Origin: Candidatus Rokuibacteriota bacterium
GTDB taxonomy: Bacteria; Methylomirabilota; Methylomirabilia; Rokubacteriales; CSP1-6
NCBI GenBank assembly: GCA_003220535.1
Contig: QHSU01000094.1
Coordinates: 1-59,873 of the forward strand
Direction of reading: 5' to 3'
DNA length: 59,873 bases
Every line of letters begins with the position of its first letter. The stretch's first letter is position 1. Both the position numbers and the translations under genes were made by a program. The notes under the pieces are model-generated. The model was not told the DNA's origin. It was given only the letters and a program-made list of their open reading frames with translations, and ran no database searches. Positions 34,863 to 40,914 of this stretch are shown here, piece after piece.

Positions 34863-35144
34863 CTACGCGCGGTCGGGACGCTGCCCGACCGTGACGCGCA
34901 GCTCGGACGTCTTCGCCGCCGTGGAGCGCTTCCAGCCGATCTCGAGCTCGATGCGCCCCTTGCGCTCCTTCTGTCCCGCCTTCAGCTCGAGCTTGACGTC
35001 GCTGGTGGGCGACAGGTGGAGCGAGCGCTCGCCGGACTCGAGGCTGATCTCACCCCGCTTGAGCCCCACCGCCAGCGACGTGAGATACTCCGCGATCTCT
35101 TCGGGCGACGCGATCCGGGCGAACTGAACGGTGTTCTTAGCCAT
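34863..35144 (-). CDS. Amphi-Trp domain protein 1
   Basis: This 93-residue protein has SPEEIAEYLTSLAVGLKRGEI, then the alternating strand pattern SLHLSPTSDVKLELKAGQKE and KGRIELEIGWKR with the invariant terminal tryptophan of amphi-Trp domains. It is small, charged and cytoplasmic. The family accompanies GAK kinases and ATP-grasp enzymes and may be their protein substrate or scaffold (inference). It sits 48 nt before the PhoU-kinase gene with GAAAGGGG upstream of its ATG. Confidence 0.82.
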   Translation of the reverse strand: MAKNTVQFARIASPEEIAEYLTSLAVGLKRGEISLESGERSLHLSPTSDVKLELKAGQKERKGRIELEIGWKRSTAAKTSELRVTVGQRPDRA

Positions 35145-35161
35145 CGTGAGCCCCTTTCGGC

Positions 35162-35416
35162 CTAGTCGTCGTCCTCGTCATCGTCCTTGGCGCGCTTCCA
35201 GGCGATGGCGATCTCGATCTTCGCCTTCCCCTTCTTCTCGCTGGCCTCGATCTCCATCGCGAGGTCGCCGTCCGGATAGACGGTGATCTCCTCCTCGCCC
35301 ATGGACAGCGACAGCGAGCGTGCCCGGATCCCGTCCGCGATGCGGTTCAGCGCGTCCGCGGCCTCGGAGGGCGTTGCGGCTCCTTCGAACTCGAACTCCC
35401 GGCTATCTCCCATCAC
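35162..35416 (-). CDS. Amphi-Trp domain protein 2, acidic tail
   Basis: The protein has 84 residues. TPSEAADALNRIADGIRARSL is followed by strands LSMGEEEITVYPDGDLAMEI and KGKAKIEIAIAWKR with the conserved Trp, ending in the acidic tail DDDEDDD. It is a paralogue of the next gene downstream and overlaps the divergent third copy upstream by 14 nt. The acidic tail is unlike the basic ends of the other two. Confidence 0.82.
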   Translation of the reverse strand: MMGDSREFEFEGAATPSEAADALNRIADGIRARSLSLSMGEEEITVYPDGDLAMEIEASEKKGKAKIEIAIAWKRAKDDDEDDD

Positions 35417-35669
35417 GACCTCCTGCAGCGACCCGAATCAGTGGACGCCTCGGCCATCGAAGCTTGACGCTGACATGGTTCGCGCGCTTCCGCTGCTTGG
35501 CCTCGATCTTGAGAAAGACGAACTCGGCCATCGCGAGCAGGATCTGCTGTTCTCCCACGGCGAACGTGAGCTCGCCTGCGAGCATACCCCTGGCGAGTTG
35601 CGAAAGATAGAAGGCCGCTGCGTCCCGGCGGGCGCGACCGTGGAACTTCGCCGGAATCGCGGCGCTCAC
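35403..35669 (-). CDS. Amphi-Trp-like protein 3 (divergent)
   Basis: The 88-residue protein has the same architecture in a more basic version: RRDAAAFYLSQLARGMLAGEL, LTFAVGEQQILLAMAEFVFL, EAKQRKRANHVSVKLRWPR, with the tryptophan in the final strand. GTG at 35669 is chosen for the GGAGGGAG ribosome binding site. The frame is open further upstream without a better start. It overlaps the second amphi-Trp gene, so all three are one transcript with the kinases. Confidence 0.65.
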   Translation of the reverse strand: MSAAIPAKFHGRARRDAAAFYLSQLARGMLAGELTFAVGEQQILLAMAEFVFLKIEAKQRKRANHVSVKLRWPRRPLIRVAAGGRDGR

Positions 35670-35801
35670 ATGCTCCCTCCGCGCCGGCGGCGGCATGACT
35701 GACGCGGGCTTCTCGCTTGCATTTCGCGACAGACGCACGTCGAGCGGCTTCGAGCCGACGCCCCGGTCAGTCGCTCCCCGGGGCATTCGATTACGGCGCG
35801 A

Positions 35802-36599
35802 TCAGGTGCTCGCGGTCGACACCACAGGCCGCGGGGTACCGCCGGCGATTACTCTGCCGTAACATTTTCGTAATAACTTCGTCGCGGTTTTCAGGGACTT
35901 AGCGGCCCTGACGCGCAGCGGAGTATAGGGGGATGTCGCGAAGCCCGTCAAGCCCTCTCTGATCGCCTTCAACACCGTATTGATTCTGATCTCGTCCAGA
36001 TGCACGAGCGTGTGGCGAACGCCGAGCTGGAGCCAGTGGTGCGCGTCGCTCCCGCCGACGATCGGCAAGCCGAGCGCGCGAGCCTGGACGAGTAGCATCA
36101 CCTCGGTGCCGAAATCCTTGCCGTTCACCTCGAGCGCGTGCAATCGCCTCAAATCATCGATGCGGAATTTCCCCAGCTCCTTCTTGGGGCGGAACATGTG
36201 GGCGCCGATTCGCGCGACCTCGAAGTACTCGCTGACGTCGAGGAATTCACGAAAGGTCGGCTCGTAGCGGTGCGACAGCGGCTCGGCGAACGCTCGGTCG
36301 AGCCGTCGAAGCTCGGCCACGTCGCCGAGGACGATGATGTGCGCGCCCTCGCGGATGTTGATCTCGGCGCCCGGAATCAGCGCGAGGCCATCGGCCCAGA
36401 ACACGCCGCCCTCGAGGGGATACGTACGCTCGAGATGGTTGTGGACCGCCCAGAAATCCGTCGCGTGGAAATGCTCCGTGAGCGCCAGGCCGTCGAGCCC
36501 GACGCGCCGGGCCATCCGCACCATCCGCTCGACGGAGACTGGATCGAACTTGAAATGCTTTGACATCTTCGGATGCGAGTGGGTATCGATCCGCTTCAA
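35802..36599 (-). CDS. PHP-domain metal-dependent hydrolase
   Basis: This 265-residue protein has the PHP signature: DTHSHPKM at the N-terminus, LTEHFHATDF, PGAEINIREGAHIIVLGD, ARIGAHMFRP and VGGSDAHHWLQLG supply the metal-ligating His/Asp/Glu set. Members hydrolyse phosphoesters (histidinol phosphate, cyclic nucleotides, trans-prenyl substrates). It lies 130 nt upstream of the GAK cluster on the same strand and could share function with it. Its promoter must lie within the DnaA-box-rich region. Confidence 0.85.
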   Translation of the reverse strand: MKRIDTHSHPKMSKHFKFDPVSVERMVRMARRVGLDGLALTEHFHATDFWAVHNHLERTYPLEGGVFWADGLALIPGAEINIREGAHIIVLGDVAELRRLDRAFAEPLSHRYEPTFREFLDVSEYFEVARIGAHMFRPKKELGKFRIDDLRRLHALEVNGKDFGTEVMLLVQARALGLPIVGGSDAHHWLQLGVRHTLVHLDEIRINTVLKAIREGLTGFATSPYTPLRVRAAKSLKTATKLLRKCYGRVIAGGTPRPVVSTAST

Positions 36600-36620
36600 C
36601 CGTTCGCCTCCTCTCCGAGG

Positions 36621-36818
36621 TCATCCACAGTGATGCACAGCCATCCACACTGCAAAACTGCCACCACACGGCAAAACTGCCACCACCACGAAGCGAACCG
36701 GGCGTGCCTCTCAGCACGGCGTCAGCGTACCCAATATATTGTTGCTTTGGTATTACAGGACCGCAAATAGTGTATTGCTGGGGACACACTGGGGGTTGCC
36801 TGTGGACAGTGTGGATAA
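36621..36818. other. DnaA-box-like cluster with AT-rich core (candidate replication origin or DnaA-regulated region)
   Basis: Three 10-bp-spaced units TCATCCACAG, TGATGCACAG, CCATCCACAC (36621, 36631, 36641) lie on one side. On the other, inverted, are TGTGGACAG and TGTGGATAA in direct tandem (36801-36818); the last is a perfect DnaA box. Between them is the only distinctly AT-rich stretch in this part (ACCCAATATATTGTTG and TATTACAGG, 36730-36780). Two exact copies of GCAAAACTGCCACCAC are also present. The arrangement (boxes, direct repeats, AT-rich unwinding candidate) resembles an oriC. No dnaA, dnaN or gyrB is nearby. Confidence 0.45.
36652..36686. repeat. Two exact 16-bp direct repeats, 19-bp spacing
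   Basis: GCAAAACTGCCACCAC occurs at 36652-36667 and 36671-36686 beside the TCATCCACAG-type units. The spacing of 19 bp (nearly two helical turns) suits side-by-side protein binding. Confidence 0.75.
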
Positions 36819-36848
36819 GTAAAAAGTACCGGCGGCGTGCCGGGGAGG

Positions 36849-37586
36849 TCAGGCGGTGCCGAAGCGCCAGGCCGCTCGTTCGCCGCTGAAGTCGGCCGGC
36901 GGACCGTCGAAGACCAGGAGGCCGTCGGCGATCGCCACGAGCCGATCGGCGAAGCCGGACGCGGCGGCCGGCGTGGCGGCGCTGGCCAGGATCACCAGCC
37001 GCTCGCGGCGAGCGAGCGGCTGGAGCAGTCCGCGCACGACCGCCGCCTCGGCCCCGTCGAAGCCGCGATCGATCTCTCGCATCACGAGCGCCTCCGGCGT
37101 CTTGACGAGCGCGCCGGCGAGCGCCAGCCGTGCCTGGTCGATGGATCCGAGCCCGGACGCGGTCTCGACTTCGCGGCCGCCCAGCCCGACGCGCTCGAGC
37201 GCGCGCCGCGCCGCCTGACGCTCGGACTTGCGCGGCAGGCGCAAGAGCCCATGGAGAGCCCGGTGCCCCGATTTGCCGGCGACGAGGACGTTCCAGAGCA
37301 GCGAGCGGTGCTCGACCGGTCGGGCGCGCACATCGACTTCGGCGACCAGCCCACGGATCCGCCGGACCGTGTCGCGGGACACCGGGACGCGACCGACCCA
37401 GACCCGCCCCTCTTCCGGGACGATTCGGGCGGCCACGGCATCCAGCAGCGCGTCCCGCTCCTCGGGCAGACGCGAGACTACCAGCGTCACCTCGCCGCGT
37501 CGGAACTGCGCGCAGACGCGGTGGAGCATCCAGCCACCGTCTTGGCGAGGGGCACCGACCCCAAGTAGCTCGATCATGGCCGGCAT
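36849..37586 (-). CDS. Degenerate ABC-type ATPase domain protein, PhnC-like, probably inactive
   Basis: The 245-residue protein follows the ABC ATPase fold and most resembles phosphonate/phosphate-type ATPases (LLWNVLVAGKSGHRALHGLL, ARRALERVGLGGRE). The Walker A loop reads VSRLPEERDAL without GKS/T; the signature is SGLGSIDQARLALAGAL; Walker B reads ALVMREIDRGFD without the DE pair. ATP hydrolysis is therefore unlikely. A Pho box lies 15 nt upstream, so it seems to belong to the phosphate regulon. No permease gene accompanies it. It could be a regulatory pseudo-ATPase or a decaying gene with an open frame. Confidence 0.65.
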   Translation of the reverse strand: MPAMIELLGVGAPRQDGGWMLHRVCAQFRRGEVTLVVSRLPEERDALLDAVAARIVPEEGRVWVGRVPVSRDTVRRIRGLVAEVDVRARPVEHRSLLWNVLVAGKSGHRALHGLLRLPRKSERQAARRALERVGLGGREVETASGLGSIDQARLALAGALVKTPEALVMREIDRGFDGAEAAVVRGLLQPLARRERLVILASAATPAAASGFADRLVAIADGLLVFDGPPADFSGERAAWRFGTA

Positions 37587-37600
37587 GATCGACGCCGGCC

Positions 37601-37618
37601 GTTACGGATTGATGACGA
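37601..37618 (-). promoter_or_regulatory. Pho box upstream of the degenerate ATPase gene
   Basis: Minus strand TCGTCAT-CAAT-CCGTAAC has the same 7-4-7 structure as the boxes before phoB and pstS. Its short distance to the annotated start suggests that translation begins at an internal methionine (37577 or later) or that the leader is very short. Confidence 0.6.
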
Positions 37619-37655
37619 AAGCGTGAAGTTCGGCCGGCGGCTTGGGGGCTCGCCC

Positions 37656-39053
37656 TCAGCCGCGTAGCTTGTTGGAGGCGTCGAGGGCGGCCACCTTGTA
37701 GCACTCGGCGAGGGTCGGATAGTTGAAGACCGTCTCGAGGAAGTAGTCGAGCCCGCCGCCGAGACCGAGGACCGCCTGGCCGACGTGCACCAGTTCCGTC
37801 GCGCCCGTCCCGAGGCAATGCACGGCGAGCAGCCGTCGATCCTCGCGATGGAAGAGCATCTTGAAGAAGCCGCTGCCGTCACCCAGGATCTGGCCGCGCG
37901 CGATCTCGCGATAGCGAGCGACGCCCGTCTCGTATGGCACGCGCGCGGCCGTCAGCTCGTGCTCCGGCGGGCCCACCATCGAGATCTCGGGGATGGCGTA
38001 GATACCGATGGGGAAGTGGCGCGCCATCGGTCGCGCTTCGATCCCGAACGCCTGGCACGCGGCCAGCCGGCCTTGCTCCGAGGAGGTGGCCGCGAGACTC
38101 GGGTACCCGATGACGTCGCCCGCGGCGAAGATGTGCGGCACTGCGGTGCGGAAGGCTTCGTCCACCTGGAGCCGGCCGCGGGCGTCCGCCGACAGACCCG
38201 CCGCCGCCAGGTCGAGGCTCTCGGTGGCCGCCACCCGACCGGCCGAGAACAGCACCGCATCGGCCACCAGACGCTTGCCGGACTCGAGGTTGAGGACGGC
38301 TCGACGCGGTGAGCCCTCGCTCACGGCCAGGGTGTCGACGCTCTCTCCGAGCCGGAACGTGACGTTGCGCTGGCGGAGCTGGTGCATGAGCTCGTCGACG
38401 ATCTCGCGATCGAGGAACTCGAGCGGCCGCTCGCGACGCTCGACCAGCGTCACCTGCACGCCGACCGCGGCGAACATCGACGCGTACTCGATCCCGATCA
38501 CTCCCGCGCCGACCACGGCCAGCGCCCGTGGCAGTTGCTTGAGATTCACCAGCTGGTCCGAGTTGAGCACGATCTCGCCGTCCGCTTCGACTCCCGGCGT
38601 CGGCGCCGGCCGTGTGCCCACCGCGATGACGACGTGGCGCGCCGTCACCCGGCGCACGCCGGTCTCGGCGTGGATAGCCAGGGTGTGCGGGTCGAGAAAC
38701 GACGCCTCGCCCTGGAGAAGCGTGACGTCGTTGCGGCGGAGCTGCTGCTCGATCACCTCGATCTCGCGACTGATGACGGTTTCGACGCCGGCGAGGAGCT
38801 GCGCGGCGGTAGGCCGGCCCGCTGGACGCGTCCACGGCAGCCGCTCCGCGCGCCCGGTGACACCGGTGTACGCGAGGATCGCTTCGCGGATGGTCTTGCT
38901 CGGGATCGTCCCGGTGTCGATGCACATGCCGCCCACGCAGCGGCGCTTCTCGACCACGGCGGCCCGCCGGCCGAGCTTGGCTGCCTGGACAGCCGCGCGC
39001 TGACCGGCCGGCCCGCTCCCGATCGAGACGAGGTCGAAGTCGTACTCGGGCAC
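37656..39053 (-). CDS. sthA: Soluble pyridine nucleotide transhydrogenase (SthA type)
   Basis: This 465-residue flavoprotein disulfide-reductase family member has FAD site SIGSGPAGQRAAVQAAKLG, the SthA-specific replacement of the redox disulfide by CVGGMCIDTGTIPSKT (only one of the two active-site cysteines is in the reductase pattern), NAD(P) site AVVGAGVIGIEYASMF, and IFAAGDVIGYP. It interconverts NADPH and NADH in the cytoplasm. Start taken as GTG at 39053 (GGAGGG upstream); TTG at 39056 is equally possible. A run of downstream-facing unrelated genes gives no operon context. Confidence 0.9.
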   Translation of the reverse strand: MPEYDFDLVSIGSGPAGQRAAVQAAKLGRRAAVVEKRRCVGGMCIDTGTIPSKTIREAILAYTGVTGRAERLPWTRPAGRPTAAQLLAGVETVISREIEVIEQQLRRNDVTLLQGEASFLDPHTLAIHAETGVRRVTARHVVIAVGTRPAPTPGVEADGEIVLNSDQLVNLKQLPRALAVVGAGVIGIEYASMFAAVGVQVTLVERRERPLEFLDREIVDELMHQLRQRNVTFRLGESVDTLAVSEGSPRRAVLNLESGKRLVADAVLFSAGRVAATESLDLAAAGLSADARGRLQVDEAFRTAVPHIFAAGDVIGYPSLAATSSEQGRLAACQAFGIEARPMARHFPIGIYAIPEISMVGPPEHELTAARVPYETGVARYREIARGQILGDGSGFFKMLFHREDRRLLAVHCLGTGATELVHVGQAVLGLGGGLDYFLETVFNYPTLAECYKVAALDASNKLRG

Positions 39054-39140
39054 CAAGACAGGAACCCTCCGTCGGCGGCGATTCTGACACACTCCGGCCC
39101 TCGGTCGGGACGTCTCGGTCGCGGAAGCGGCTGGCGGCGC

Positions 39141-39404
39141 TCATGAGCGGTCGTGCTCGCAGCGCAAGCGCGCCAGCTCGCGCTCGACCGCCTCGACCCG
39201 ACGCCGGAGGTCCTCCAGCGCGAGGCGCACGAGGCCCGGGCCTCGATCGCAGCGCCTCAGCATCGTGTGGAGGAGCGGCAGGACGACACGCGACTCATCG
39301 ATCCACCCGCGCCACCGCGCGTCGTCGGTCGAGCCGGAGGCGCGGATCTCGAGGCTCCCCTCCACGACGCGTCGCTTCTGGAATTTCCCTCGGCCCTTGA
39401 CCAC
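39141..39404 (-). CDS. Hypothetical small protein with C-terminal coiled coil
   Basis: The protein has 87 residues if started at GTG 39404. It has KFQKRRVVEGSLEIRAS, RWRGWIDESRVVLPLLHTML and a C-terminal helix VRLALEDLRRRVEAVERELA with heptad spacing. No ribosome binding site is evident, and it abuts a strip of gene fragments, so it may itself be a remnant. Function is not recognised. Confidence 0.4.
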   Translation of the reverse strand: MVKGRGKFQKRRVVEGSLEIRASGSTDDARWRGWIDESRVVLPLLHTMLRRCDRGPGLVRLALEDLRRRVEAVERELARLRCEHDRS

Positions 39405-39426
39405 GTGGCGGCGCGGTGGACGGCCG

Positions 39427-39685
39427 CTACGCCGGCTTGACGTCGACGCTATAGAGCGCTGGAAGCGGAGATAGTCGCCGAGCGGCGTGCGCGTCTGATA
39501 ATCGGCGACCGAGCTCACCTGTTCGAACCGGTGCGTGCGGCCGAACGCGGTCCGCGCGCCGCGCGCACGAGATGGAGCAGCGCCGTCTCCTGGACGCGGG
39601 CGGCGTCGCGCGCGACGCCCTCGAGCGACCGCCGGCGGTGGGCCGCGTAGACCCGGAGCGCGGCGCCCTCGACCCGCTCGATCAC
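39427..39685 (-). pseudogene. N-terminal remnant of a GH3-like (auxin-responsive promoter family) protein
   Basis: From a GTG at 39685 one frame reads LEGVARDAARVQETALLHLV. After a frame change near 39565 it continues TAFGRTHRFEQVSSVADYQ and PLGDYLRF, matching the FGREHGF...V-x-D-Y start of GH3-type adenylate-forming proteins. It then breaks off. The remaining 400 or so residues are missing. Confidence 0.5.
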
Positions 39686-40030
39686 CGGAGGCCTCCCGGC
39701 CCCACGCGTCGCAGGCGAGTCTCGACGAGCCACTCGCCGACCGCGGCGTTGAACGCCTCCGGCCGCTCGAGATCGGGGCGTGGCCGCAGTTCGGCAGGTA
39801 CACGAGCTGCGAGCCGCGGGTGCGCGCATGAAACCGCTCGGTGACCTCGGGCGGCGTGATCAGGTCGTCCTTGCCCCACACCAGCAACGTCGGCACCCGG
39901 AGCTCGCCGAGCCGCTCCTCGAGGTTGTGGCGCTTGGCCGCCCGCGCCGCGTGGAGCACGCGAACCGCGGCACGGCGGTCGGTGACGATACGGCGGACCG
40001 ACTCGACCCACTCGTCGCGGCCACATGAAC
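39682..40030 (-). pseudogene. Alpha/beta hydrolase C-terminal remnant, frameshifted
   Basis: The segment KRHNLEERLGELRVPTLLVW, then GKDDLITPPEVTERF and LVYLPNCGHAP, is the acid-to-histidine part of an alpha/beta hydrolase (D of GKDD and the catalytic H of CGHAP). Shortly after, the frame shifts: DLERPEAFNAAVGEWLV resumes in a different frame and ends at 39682. The nucleophile half is missing. Confidence 0.65.
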
Positions 40031-40033
40031 CCG

Positions 40034-40123
40034 CTCCACCGGGTATCCCAGGTCGCGAAGGAGCGTGGTCACGGCCGGCGCGTCTGTCGGAGTGGCGGAT
40101 CGGATGAGCGGGGTCGTCAGCAT
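40034..40123 (-). pseudogene. GNAT acetyltransferase N-terminal scrap
   Basis: About 30 codons from an ATG at 40123 read PLIRSATPTDAPAVTTLLRD and LGYPVE, the beta1-alpha1 start of a GNAT N-acetyltransferase. It then runs straight into the hydrolase remnant. It is a deletion junction, not a gene. Confidence 0.55.
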
Positions 40124-40214
40124 GGGTGCAGCCTAGGCTCGCCTCACATTTCGATTCTGTGAAGTTTGTGTGAATTTCTGGCGACGAAGGACGCGGGCGT
40201 GATAGGGTCGCGCG

Positions 40215-40682
40215 GTGCCCGTCAGGAAGCGTGCGTTGTTCATCGACTGGGGCGGCACCCTCGCCCTCACGAAGGACAATCGCACCGTGATCGACGCGGC
40301 CGGTCACCCCGTGCTCATGCCCAACGTCGTCGCGACGCTCGCCCGCGAGCGTCCGCGGTTCGACGTCTGCTTCATCGTGTCGAATCAGGCGCGCATCGCG
40401 AAAGGCGAGATCGACGCGGCCGAGGTCTTGCGGCGGTTCGCCTGGGCCAACGAGCAGCTCGGACGGCCATTCACGGCCTGGCGGCTCTGTCCCCACGGGG
40501 ACGAGGACGGCTGTGGCTGCCGCAAGCCCCGGCCTGGGATGTTGCTCGAGCTCGCCGGCCTCCACGACGTGAACTTGGCGGCCTCCACCCACGTCGGTGA
40601 CTCGGCGAAGGACCGCGACGCGGCCCGGCTCGCCGGCATCGCCACCTTCATCTGGGCCCGCGATTTCTTCAACTGGGTTTGA
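40215..40682 (+). CDS. HAD-IIIA family protein (GmhB/histidinol-phosphatase-like)
   Basis: This 155-residue HAD-IIIA domain starts RALFIDWGGTLALT, has the Ser/Thr motif IVSNQARIAKG, the zinc loop CPHGDEDGCGCRKPRPGM and the acidic motif HVGDSAKDRDAA. The nucleophile aspartate is present, but the second aspartate of D-x-D (general acid) is glycine (DWGGT), so classical phosphatase activity is questionable. GTG at 40215 is used as start. It stands alone between fragments and the histidine kinase gene. Confidence 0.8.
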   Translation: MPVRKRALFIDWGGTLALTKDNRTVIDAAGHPVLMPNVVATLARERPRFDVCFIVSNQARIAKGEIDAAEVLRRFAWANEQLGRPFTAWRLCPHGDEDGCGCRKPRPGMLLELAGLHDVNLAASTHVGDSAKDRDAARLAGIATFIWARDFFNWV

Positions 40683-40809
40683 TTCGTCCTCTCGAAAGGA
40701 AACGCGCTCCTCGCCGAATCCACCATCGGGATCGCCGCTACGAGCGCCGGCTTTGCCGGCGCGACGATTCCACGTGCTGGACAGCACGGGAATTCGGCGG
40801 GGGGGATTC

Positions 40810-40834
40810 GGGGGGAGCGCCGGGCGCTCCCCCC
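40810..40834. terminator. GC hairpin between the HAD gene and the histidine kinase gene
   Basis: GGGGGGAGCGC-CGG-GCGCTCCCCCC forms an 11-bp stem with a 3-nt loop, between two convergent genes. A second palindrome, GGGGAGCGGCGCCGCTCCCC, lies at 40919-40938 over the kinase stop, and the phrase GCTCCCCCC(G/A)ATGTTCAA is repeated at about 40825 and 40899. This is a repeat-rich bidirectional terminator zone. Confidence 0.55.
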
Positions 40835-40914
40835 GATGTTCAATCAAAATTGGCGCGCCGCCCGCACCCCCGACTCGACGCCGAGGGTTACCGCGGGGCG
40901 CTCCCCCCCAATGT

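Noticed and set aside
35850..35880. Pho-box-like CCGTAAC-ATTT-TCGTAAT near the end of the PHP gene
   Set aside because: It points to the plus strand where no gene follows and lies inside coding sequence; the GAK cluster is transcribed the other way. It is too weak to count as a regulatory site.
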